Source: Diogma glabrata
Taxonomy: Eukaryota > Arthropoda > Insecta > Diptera > Cylindrotomidae
Length of the DNA: 64,000 nucleotides
Reading direction: 5' to 3'
Assembly: GCA_963693315.1 (NCBI GenBank)
Contig: OY856186.1
Coordinates: forward strand, 95,894,943 to 95,958,942
Every line of letters begins with the position of its first letter. Position 1 is the stretch's first letter. This document shows positions 54,745 through 64,000 of the stretch, piece after piece. The translations under genes were made by a program, and so were the position numbers. Under the pieces are notes generated by a model. The model worked only from the letters and a program-made list of their open reading frames with translations, was not told the origin of the DNA and made no database searches.

Positions 54745-55130
54745 CAGTTGATATAACTGATGAAAAACGCGATCTACACAGGTGGAAAAAGTCGAAATTT
54801 GAAATTGATCATTTTTGATTTGCCTGAAACTTGGCATATAAGTAGTGGATAGTGCATAATCTGGGCATATAGTGGGCACCCCAACATGCATGAAAAATAA
54901 AAATTTTGCCAATCCGATGTAACTTTGAAATTAAATTGCTCAAGAACGGTTATAACGATTTTAACAAACTTGTTTTTCTTTGATAGGTGATTAGTAATTA
55001 GTTAATCTTTTAAAAAAAATTAATTAAACTTTTTTGTAATTAATTTTAATATTAAAAAAACTTTTTAAGAGAGGGTCAATTTACAATTGAATTTTAATTT
55101 TTTTTTTTAAAAGTTCTTTAGGAGTTTCGA
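54745..55130. repeat. Solo arm of the fold-back family of 14394-15815
   Basis: CTGATGAAAAACGCGATCTA, GTGGGCACCCCAACATGCAT, AATCCGATGTAACTTTGAAA and TTGCTCAAGAACGG follow the order of the left arm at 14394-14760. No mirrored partner lies nearby, so this is a half element. Confidence 0.88.
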
Positions 55131-56265
55131 AATCCAATTTGCAAATTCAAACATAAAATCTGAATTGAGTAAATATTCGCTTGCAGTAGGTGCGATTGAT
55201 TTACGATTGCACGAATTAGCAGCTTCAATTTTATCAAGATTTAGAAGATAGGTCTTACACTATCTTTAAGGCACAGGCGGATCTTGTGCGACAGTGAGAA
55301 GTCCAAACTAAATAACATTTTACAGAAACTAGCTTTGGGTGACAACCATCTCAACTGCTTGCGGAAGTTAGATTACATGCTGGTTGTGATATAAATGACA
55401 ATCTAATAAAACAACTGTGGACCTTCCACAGTCTGTTTAGTTAGTATTAACTTCTTTTGAAATTTTGTAGTAGCCATCTTGTAGTATTAGACCGTGAAGG
55501 TCCACCAGTTGGTCGTGCACTCAAACCACATTCCCCCGCTGCTAGACCGAGCTGGCGTGAATCCTGGTGACCAACCTCTACACACGCAGCAAAATTTTAA
55601 ACACAAAAAAACAAATAGCGTGCCTATATCACCACCCAAAATCTCCAGAAGGGAGAACTGTCGTGCCACAACCCTCCCTAACTTATTTAAATTAGCACTT
55701 GTTGTTTACTCAAACGAACCAATGAAAACACAATTACAGAAATTTAAAATAATAGAGAAACAGTAACCTTTACCTGAGCAATCCCAACTATTCCCTAACT
55801 GGTTGGTTGGCATCTGCTACTTTCCTTTCTACCTTTTCTGGACCTGATTAAAACATCTCAGACAATTGCGTCAATTTCCTTCTGTTTTCTGCTCTTATTT
55901 TGTTTTTTTTTTCTATAAAGTCTCGACTCCCTCTATTAACTTTCATCAAATCCAATATCACTGGTCATCCGTTGATTTTATTTTTGGGATATCGTTCTAA
56001 ATTCTACTCCATAACACAGAAAATTTTGATTTGGCACTTTATTTTTCTTTATTCGAAATTTCTTACAGTTCACATAACTTATAAGTGGTTTGCTTAAACA
56101 TGCTTATACTGCAGTTTTGATAACTTAAGAACACCATATATTTTAGGTAATTTTACTATATTTGTTATTATGGTTTTCCATATTATTCACTGATTGTGTA
56201 CTTTCGTCACTTTTAAATTAAAATGCAATATTTAAAAATATATTTTTTTTAATATGTTTATTATT
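55131..56265. other. Mostly featureless; coding-like island at 55475-55770
   Basis: The island has above-average GC and open runs in two plus frames (for example VVLDREGPPVGRALKPHSPA at about 55480 and a 90-codon ORF from 55494). No family is recognised. It may be a decayed exon or gag fragment. Confidence 0.3.
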
Positions 56266-56267
56266 AA

Positions 56268-56507
56268 ATTTATTATTTTATTAATAATAATGTAAACTTC
56301 CTTATAGTAACAATTTTGAATTTTATTTTTTATTTTATTGAATATCGATTACGACTTATTTCATCCACAGTTCTTAAATTATTATCTAGATTTAATAATT
56401 TAAGAACCGAGGATGAAGTAAGTCGAAATCGATATTCAATAAAATAAAAAATAAAATTCAAAATTGTTACTATAAGGAAGTTTATATTATTATTAATAAA
56501 ATAAAAA
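56268..56507. repeat. Loopless palindrome, ~120-bp arms
   Basis: The centre is ATCTAGAT (56384-56391). GTAACAATTTTGAATTTTAT on the left is mirrored by ATAAAATTCAAAATTGTTAC on the right, and TTCATCC...GTTCTTAAAT by the matching right side with a few mismatches. Probably a palindromic MITE. It ends about 20 bp before an RTE fragment. Confidence 0.88.
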
Positions 56508-56525
56508 TATATTTAAAAAATTATA

Positions 56526-57275
56526 GAGAGTGGTGCTAGAAAAATTGGTCTGCAAATTAACTACAATAAAACCAAACATATGAATGTTTCAAGAGAGGCT
56601 AAGAAGAAAGATTTGATGTGCGGTGATAAACGAATTGAGGGAGTTGAATCTTTTAAATGTTTGGGTTCAATGCTTGACTCAAACAACAGCATACTTACAG
56701 ATATAAAAGCTTGAATTACTGCAGGTAATCGCACTTTCTACTCAATTAAACCTCTTCTTGGATCACCGTATGTATCAACTAACACCAAACTCAAGTTATA
56801 CAAGACATTGATTAGACAGGTTGTGAATTGTGATGTATGGGTCACAAACTTGTACCCTTACACAGAATGACGAATCGCATTTATCTCTATTTGAGCGTAA
56901 GATCCTACGCTACATTCTTGGTCCACTTAAGTCAGACAATGGAGAGTATAGAACCCGGTGCAACTTTGAGGTTAGAGACCTTCTTGAGGGTCCTGATATA
57001 ATAGGTTATATTAGTTCTAATATGATTGCTTGGTTTTGGCATCTTCTACGAGCCGATTCACAGTCTGGAATGATTAGAAAAATGTACGTTAGTACCACAA
57101 GGAGTGGGCGACCGCGAGGTAGACCACGACTACAATGGGAGACCGACGTAATAAACGACCTTAAAAAAATCGGCTGCCATGGTAATTATATCGCTGTTTC
57201 GAATGACCGTGGTGAATATTCAAATCTGATTAGCCTGGCAACGCTCCTACGTGGAACATGAACGCCGATAAAAAA
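56526..57275 (+). pseudogene. 3' fragment of RTE-like reverse transcriptase
   Basis: Same family as 46891-48810, starting at the residues equivalent to SGARKIGLQINYNK. It has an in-frame stop (AAAGCTTGAATT at 56706) and a small insertion near 56823 (GTGAATTGTGATG). From 56830 a 143-codon frame is open to the end. It keeps the basic RSGRPRGRPRLQW motif that the longer copy lost. Ends in a short A-rich tail. Clearly inactive. Confidence 0.9.
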
Positions 57276-57446
57276 AAATATTTTCCCAAATTTATACTTC
57301 CATGAAAAAAACGAGGAAGATCCTTAAGGACTTTTCACAAATAGCAAAGGAACAAAACCACAAACACTCGAGTGTGTTTTCTATACAAAAACGGAAAAGT
57401 AAATCCATATGTACTTATAAATTCTTGGAAATATTAGCCGTATTCG

Positions 57447-57533
57447 ATTTGACTGAAGCAACTGATACAAGTTAAAAATTGAATGCAATTGTTGTTGTTT
57501 TTTCAGTTGTTTCAGTCAAATCGAACGCACCCT
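57447..57533. repeat. 87-bp hairpin (very short MITE)
   Basis: ATTCGATTTGACTGAAGCAA near 57452 pairs with TTGTTTCAGTCAAATCGAAC at about 57506-57525, with about 30 bp between the arms. Confidence 0.75.
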
Positions 57534-59217
57534 ATTCTGTAACTATCAATAGATAAGAATATTTATAAAAAGGTTAAATCAACAAAGGATCTGAGATTCC
57601 TTTCGTCGAAGAAATAATAACAATGAGATAGATATTCGGTCTAGTGTAGGTTTATATTTTTATAAACATAACAAAACATGTTAGAATGGAATATCACAGA
57701 ATATAGTTGAATTCAGAATAAATAAATCAAAGTCAAAATAGTGTGAACCTAAATTGTAAATGAAAAACTAACCTGCTATTCAGCAAGATATATTTTAAAT
57801 GTCATTGAATTAAATGGTGAGATAAAATTTAAGGTAAAATGTTTTGAGAATAAAATAAAATTAGAAAGACCATTAGAACAGGTACAGTAGGTAAAAACAG
57901 TTATTTAGTATTATTATAACTGAAGTGCATTACACTTTACACTTAACCGTAACATACATTTAACGTTACTCTATAAACGATCGACTTGTTTGCCATTGAA
58001 TTTCTGTTTGTTTGTTGATGTTTCATGTTCTTACGTTCTTCTCCAACTTTGCCGTGTTATATTAATATCATCTACTTTGTCACATACCCATCAGCTGATA
58101 TCACTTCTTACTTGTGGGTTGTTTCGTTGTAGTTATTTTCGCATCTAATCGATTTGTTGTAACCGATAGCTTTCTTATCTCAGGATCTCTTCCTCCGTCG
58201 ATGAATGTATCTACTCGGTTGCAGAAGAAAATTATTGTAATCCTTCTTCACTCATTGGTATATTTTCAGAAGCACACAATCGTTTTTGCTTTTGGAAAGA
58301 AAATATATGTAATTTGAACAGTTAAATAAATTAAACTTTTTATATAAAATTACTTAACAAAAAACATTTACATCCCACTTGACATCAATTATTAATTATC
58401 ATTATTCCTTACGAGTATAGTATAACGTATTATTTTTAATTCAATAAAACTTGATCAATTGATTTGCCGACTATAACGATAATTGTTTTATTGAAATCGT
58501 AAGCTGTAACCAATTCAACATTTTGTATTTGTTTACCTTACTATGTGTATTAGTCATAAATATTATTACAAAACTGAAATCAAAAGATTTGTTTTTGTTG
58601 TATGTATATGTTTAGTGATAAGCATTTGGTAGCCGTCAGATAAAATAGATTGAAAAATATTTTTATAAGAACTAAGTCAGGAAATTGATTGAATTATTAA
58701 AATTGATACAGGAGAGGAAGATGACAGTCGATGCTGAAGAATCAATTACAAAATCAAAATTGGGTTAGGTTCGACTATGGTAAAACGAAACTGATCAAAC
58801 CTACGATATATAAATCGTCTAACAATCGTATTCCTTCTAACAATCGTATTCCTAGATTAATGAGATTGCCAGATCATGCACTCTATTGTTTGCTTCGGTG
58901 CTGTTTTTACGGTGAATAGTTTAACCTGAAAACCAGAGCACTATTTTTCACCTGCACCTGCACCATTTTCAGTGATTGATATTTGTATTTAGAAATCCTA
59001 GCAGTTGACTTGCCTGCCTGATAACCACCTAGAGTTAGACCGTGTGATTTCGTTGTAAATATTACCCCGTATGCTCCCTGCCGATATTGAAATTTATTAG
59101 GTGGTCCTTCAGATTTCCATTTAGAATTTTATGGCCTATAGCCTCTGAATAACGCCCAGGAGCTCGAGTTTTTTTAGTCTAAAATGATGTTTTTTTTTTT
59201 TTTTTATAGTTCGATGT
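57534..59217. other. AT-rich non-coding stretch
   Basis: No credible gene; the short ORFs at 58114 and 58731 show no recognisable feature. Confidence 0.5.
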
Positions 59218-59264
59218 ATTATTATTATTATTATTTTAATCTGGCACCATAAAGGTGCAAAGGG

Positions 59265-59320
<56 letters not shown>
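59218..59320. repeat. ATT and TA microsatellites
   Basis: A short ATT run (59218-59235) and a TA run (about 59268-59320) that borders the 5' end of Helitron H1. Confidence 0.92.
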
Positions 59321-59323
<3 letters not shown>

Positions 59324-59362
59324 ATATATATAAAATTCTCGTGTCACAGTGTTTGTAATTAA

Positions 59363-60440
59363 ACTCCTCCGAAACGGCTTGACTGATTTCCATGAAATGT
59401 TATGTGTATATACGGTAGGTCTGAGAATCGGTCGTAAACTATTTTTTATACCCTTAAGTGATAAGGGGGGCGCTCCCTCCAAATTTTTTTTGTATTTTTC
59501 AGACAAAATTTTTTATTTTTATTTTTTTATGATTTGACATTAAAAAATACATATAATCCCTAATTTTCCTCCTTCTACCACCAACCCCCATTTTTTAATT
59601 GCGATATTAGTACTGAAATACTCTTCAATTACTCCTCCGAAACGGCTTGACTGATTTCCATGAAATTTTATGTGTATATACGGTAGGTCTGAGAGTCAGT
59701 TGTAAACTATTTTTTATACCCTTAAGTGATAAGGGGGGCCCTCCCCCCAAAAATTTTTTGTATTTTTGAGACAAAATTTTTTATTTTTATTTTTTTATGA
59801 TTTGACATTAAAAAATACATATAATCCATCATTTTCTCCCTTCTACCACCAACGCCCATTTTTTAATTGCGATATTAGTACTGAAATACTCTTCAATTAC
59901 TCCTCCGAAACGGCCTGACTGATTTCCATGAAATTTTATGTGTATATTCGGTAGGTCTGAGAATCGGTTATAAACTATGTTTTATAGCCTTAAGTGATAA
60001 GGGGGGCCCTCCCCCCAAAAATTTTTTGTATTTTTGAGACAAAATTTTTTATTTTTATTTTTTTATGATTTGACATTAAAAAATACATATAATCCATCAT
60101 TTTCCCTCTTCTACCACCAACCTCCATTTTTTAATTGCGATATTAGTAGGTACTGGAATACTCTTCAATTACTCCTTCGAAACGGCCTGATCGATTTCCA
60201 TGAAATTTTATGTGTATATACGGTAGGTCTGAGAATCGGTCGTAAACTATTTTTTATACACATAAGTGATAAGGGGGGCCCTCCCCCCCAAAATGTTTTG
60301 TATTTTTCAGAAAAAATTTTTTTATTTTTATTTTTTTATGATTTGTCTTTACAAAATACATATAATCCCTTATTTTCTCCCTTCTACCACCAACCTCCAT
60401 TTTTTAATTGGGATATTAGTACTGGAATACTCTTCAATTC
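59363..60440 (+). repeat. ~268-bp tandem array in H1, four units
   Basis: The ACTCCTCCGAAACGG landmark occurs at 59363, 59631, 59899 and 60171, spaced 268-272 bp, and the array ends near 60440. H2 has three such units. Confidence 0.93.
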
Positions 60441-60520
60441 TCAGTAGTCAACAACTGATCAATCTATTAATCTATCTATCTATTTTCTATCTACATATCT
60501 ATATATGATAAATACAAATG

Positions 60521-61606
60521 CAAATGTTCGTTGGTTCAAAATAGGCAATCTAGGAATGTAATGGATCGATTCTCTTGAAATTTGGACACAATGTTGCATT
60601 CAGAAAGGTTATTATATAGTTTTTTTTAGCGATATGCGTTTCATATAGGAATGTAAGCTGTCGACAAGCGCCCCTCACCTGCATTAATCTCAATTCAATC
60701 TTTTTATGGTCGAGTTTCACTTATAGACTTAATTTAATCGATTAGTTATGTATGGGTGATCTGATCACCCATATATAGTTTTGTCCAATTTATCAACCAT
60801 ATTTGCTGATTACCGGTTAATTGTATAACCACTCCAGTGTCCAGTGTTATTGTGTAACCAGTGTGTTTATGTTTGTTGCAAATGCAAATGTTCGTTCGTT
60901 CAAAATAGGCAATCTAGGAATGTAATGGATCGATTCTCTTGAAATTTGGACACAATGTTGCATTCAGAAAGGTTATTATATAGTTTTTTTTAGCGATATG
61001 CGTTTCATATAGGAATGTAAGCTGTCGACAAGCGCCCCTCACCTGCATTAATCTCAATTCAATCTTTTTATGGTCGAGTTTCACTTATAGACTTAATTTA
61101 ATCGATTAGTTATGTATGGGTGATCTGATCACCCATATATAGTTTTGTCCAATTTATCAACCATATTTGCTGATTACCGGTTAATTGTATAACCACTCCA
61201 GTGTCCAGTGTTATTGTGTAACCAGTGTGTTTATGTTTGTTGCAAATGCAAATGTTCGTTCGTTCAAAATAGGCAATCTAGGAATGTAATGGATCGATTC
61301 TCTTGAAATTTGGACACAATGTTGCATTCAGAAAGGTTATTATATAGTTTTTTTTAGCGATATGCGTTTCATATAGGAATGTAAGCTGTCGACAAGCGCC
61401 CCTCACCTGCATTAATCTCAATTCAATCTTTTTATGGTCGAGTTTCACTTAAAGACTTAATTTAATCGATTAGTTATGTATGGGTGATCTGATCACCCAT
61501 ATATAGTTTTGTCCAATTTATCAACCATATTTGCTGATTACCGGTTAATTGTATAACCACTCCAGTGTCCAGTGTTATTGTGTAACCAGTGTGTTTATGT
61601 TTGTTA
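60521..61606 (+). repeat. 364-bp tandem array in H1, three units
   Basis: CAAATGTTCG begins units at 60521, 60885 and 61249, exactly 364 bp apart. The units are almost identical and each includes the palindrome ATGGGTGATCTGATCACCCA. H2 has one unit, so this array expanded recently in H1 or collapsed in H2. Confidence 0.95.
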
Positions 61607-61920
61607 ATGACTTTGTATAACAACACTTTGACCTATAAATGGAAGTAGTGCTAACCACTAGACCATTCAACACATTTGTACATACATTTATATACATACG
61701 GTCATAAAAATGTTCTATTTCATTTTTGCTCATTGCATGGAAATTGGCTCTATTGTATATTTTACCAAATACTTCTACACGGAATGGCATTTTGATAATT
61801 TTTTTGAAAACCAGATTTCAAAAAACGATTTTGTGCATTTGTTCAAAACAGCAGTTGACATGATGTATGTGATACATATATAAGTTTCAATAGGTCAGGT
61901 TGATAAAACGCCTGCTTGAG

Positions 61921-63380
61921 AACATATGAGAAGATTCAATGCTCGGACAATAAACGAAGTGACAATTAATAAAGTCGGCAATAAATTTCAACCGGGATAT
62001 AATTTTTGTCAATAAAAGAGGGATTAATGATTCGAGGGGAAGATTTCCACATTTGGAAATGCCGTCAATTGTTTCACCAATACATGGTAGATATGTATGC
62101 AAAAACATTCGAAACAGAACGTTTAATATTCATTCGATTAAATCAAACCAAGCTTTTCTCTGAAGTACCAGTATATTTGCGAGAGCCAATTTAATATGAC
62201 GGTTATTCACAACTAACGCACACACACAAAATCATCTCAAATGCACACGGCAAATATCCGATGCCAGCTTCGATAAAGATTTGTAGGAAGTTGTGACGAA
62301 AAATATGTAACATGAGCTTTCCAGAACACTGAATCCACTGAATCCAAAGTACGCAAAGTGATATCACCAAGGATTCAGTCAGTTACACGAAATTCAGTTA
62401 CATGAAACGATGATCCTTTATATAAAAGAAGAGCCGCAGCAGATGGCGGTAAGGTAACAATATATAGATATGCGAAACGGGAACATGGAAATAGTTCCAT
62501 AAACATGGATGGTTGTTCCATATTAATCCTTTGCTACAAAGAACATACAGATCGCACATAAACTTGGAATACGGTATATACGTCAAATCAGTCAAATACG
62601 TAAGTTAGAAAGTACTTTAATAAAGGCAACATTTCAGTTTTAGCGTGCTACAATGAAGCAGCACTGGGATGTATGTATCATACATCAATGACACGTGCAG
62701 CACTTCACCTCCAAACTAAGTTCGAGCTATGTTTAAAATCATGCTGACCGCTTACTGTTCTTCATCTACAAGAACGTTATGGGAAAAATATAAATCGCAC
62801 ATGGTTGATGATATTTCCTGTCCTATATAGCAAAATGATTGAAGATCTGTGCGTAGTATTAGCGAACTTAGTTCTCAATCAATTATTAATGCTACCGTCG
62901 AATCGATCTGCTCCGTCGGTCAATGTGAAATTACGTCGTTAATATAAATACAATACTGATGATTAGGTTTAATATAAGTACAATACGGGTGATTAGCATT
63001 TCAATTCAAAAGATCACAATTGTCAATTAAATTGATGTTTGCAATCACCATAAAAAAAGATCACGCTCAATCATTAAAAGTGCGCGCTTTAGATGTAGAA
63101 CGGATTGATTTTCGTATGGACAATTATGTTGCGTAGATAGAATAGAGGCATAAAACTAGATAACCTCTATATCTGAACCAACAATGGAGCCACAACAAAT
63201 AATGTATAACCTGCAGAAGCATCGAGAAATTGAACATTAGAAACCTGTAGGTTCTCTTTTCTTAGTGAGCACTCAGCACATTGAACATATGGGTACTGCG
63301 AACATTTGTAAATCTATTTATGTTCTGTATTATGTTATATATAGAGATGACACACCTCTACTAATTCAACAAGTTGCTTA
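61921..63380 (+). pseudogene. Decayed Helitron Rep/helicase in H1
   Basis: Plus-strand fragments in shifting frames: FNARTINEVTINKVGNKF (about 61930), CRQLFHQYMVDMYAKTFETE and FIRLNQTKLFSEVPVYLRE (62060-62190) from Helitron_like_N. Near 62400-62520, YIKEEPQQMAVR, a stop, and VVPY resemble the later Rep region with its VVPYNP motif. Near 63060-63140, HAQSLKVRALDVERIDFRMD matches the QGQSL...G..L....FSHGQLYVA end of the helicase, and MGTANICKSIYVL near 63290 matches the CSRVG...LFV tail. The long minus-strand ORFs here are shadows. The copy has many stops and a large internal deletion. Confidence 0.6.
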
Positions 63381-63610
63381 AATTTTTTTTTGCTTACTTG
63401 AAAACTTATTTGATCGCTAATTTTTCATATATCCGAACTGATCAGTAAGAGTGCTGATTATTTTTCATCCATATTTTTAAAAAGATAAATTAAAAATTCT
63501 CATCTCGATCATTCTCATTACCACTTTTTGAAATCATTGCTACTACGTCAACAAAATGTCTGCGCACAAGCTTTATTTATAAGCGTAGCAAAGCACGCCG
63601 GGTCCTGCTA

Positions 63611-63611
<1 letters not shown>

Positions 63612-63705
<94 letters not shown>
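63612..63705. repeat. TA microsatellite between two Helitron 3' ends
   Basis: About 47 TA units without interruption. Both neighbours end in CTAG facing the tract. Confidence 0.97.
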
Positions 63706-63706
<1 letters not shown>

Positions 63707-64000
63707 TAGCAGGACCCGGCGTGCTTTGCTACGCTTATAAATAAAGCTTGTGCACAGACATTTTGTTGACGTAGTAGCAATGATTTCAAAAAGTGGTAAT
63801 GAGAATAATCGCATAATTTTTAATTTATCTTTTTAAAAATATGGATGAAAAATAATCAGCACTCTTACTGATCAGTTCGGATATATGAAAAATTAGCGAT
63901 CAAATAAGTTTTCAAGTAAGCAAAAAAAAATTTAAGCAACTTGTTGAATTAGTAGAGGTGTGTCATCTCTATATATAACATAATACAGAACATAAATAGA
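63706..64000 (-). mobile_element. Helitron, copy H3, 3' end (continues past window)
   Basis: From CTAG at 63706 it matches the 3' end of H2 (51365-51660) closely and in the same orientation. Only the last ~295 bp are in the window. Confidence 0.87.

Larger units (their letters stand above)
59321..63611 (+). mobile_element. Helitron, copy H1 (4.3 kb)
   Basis: Starts TCTATATATATAAAATTC after an A and ends GGGTCCTGCTAG before a T, with the same subterminal stem-loop as H2. It lies between two TA tracts, as expected for insertion at an AT dinucleotide in a TA microsatellite. Contains two tandem arrays followed by remnants of Rep and helicase in the same direction. It is larger than H2 because of the arrays. 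Confidence 0.88.

Noticed and set aside
59268..63705. Regular repeats as a CRISPR-like array
   Set aside because: Units are 268 and 364 bp and lie directly head to tail without unique spacers; the sequence is eukaryotic Helitron DNA.

Overview
The window looks like a stretch of an insect (at least arthropod) nuclear genome, strongly AT-rich and dominated by transposable elements. The eukaryotic assignment rests on several things: spliced-gene signals around a proline-rich exon; CR1-like and RTE-like non-LTR retrotransposons; BEL/Pao and Ty3/Gypsy LTR retrotransposons; a pogo-type DNA transposon; Helitrons ending in CTAG; PIF/Harbinger-like and other MITEs; and simple-sequence arrays. The order of insect cannot be fixed from this sequence alone. 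Only one segment looks like an ordinary host protein-coding exon (29489-30191). One decayed fragment of a recognisable housekeeping enzyme, ribulose-5-phosphate 3-epimerase, lies at 8185-8630.

Layout, left to right. 1-2000: broken coding-like pieces on the minus strand, split by TTTTGG-type simple repeats. 4096-5100: a long hairpin (two ~470-bp arms). 5271-8085: an 11-bp satellite interrupted by a 5'-truncated CR1-like LINE. 8185-8630: epimerase pseudogene. 9421-9718: exact 150-bp tandem duplication. 10690-11700: decayed LINE endonuclease. 12520-13340: tandem arrays. 14394-15815: second long hairpin, with a solo arm copy at 54745-55130. 15927-23449: a minus-strand BEL/Pao retrotransposon that carries an envelope-like gene, has 5-bp target duplications (TATTG), has lost most of its 5' half, and is itself interrupted by an almost intact plus-strand CR1-like LINE (ORF1 with PHD finger, ORF2 with endonuclease and reverse transcriptase).

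23455-28770 is mostly featureless AT-rich DNA with two hairpin/MITE insertions. 28772-29323 is a nearly perfect loopless palindrome just upstream of the proline-rich exon. 30891-32300 holds a MITE family, one copy of which is split by a Harbinger-like MITE flanked by TTA. 33126-37484 is a young, internally deleted Gypsy element whose gag has a SAP domain and a zinc knuckle and is fused in frame to the tail of RNase H. 38133-42374 is a nest of at least four DNA elements around a 2.3-kb pogo-type transposon with a frameshifted transposase. 42902-44385 is a pogo-like non-autonomous element with another inverted-repeat element inside it.

46846-48862 is an RTE-like LINE insertion with a clean 11-bp target duplication, a poly(A) tail and a long open ORF; a second 3' fragment lies at 56526-57275. 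49965-50560 is a minisatellite. The right end holds three Helitrons of one family: 51365-54651 (minus), 59321-63611 (plus) and 63706 to the edge (minus). They keep decayed Rep/helicase sequence and internal tandem arrays, and the last two lie tail to tail around a TA microsatellite. There is no operon-like cooperation between genes here. The content is best read as layers of insertion, of which the youngest visible ones are the Gypsy element and the RTE copy at 46846.
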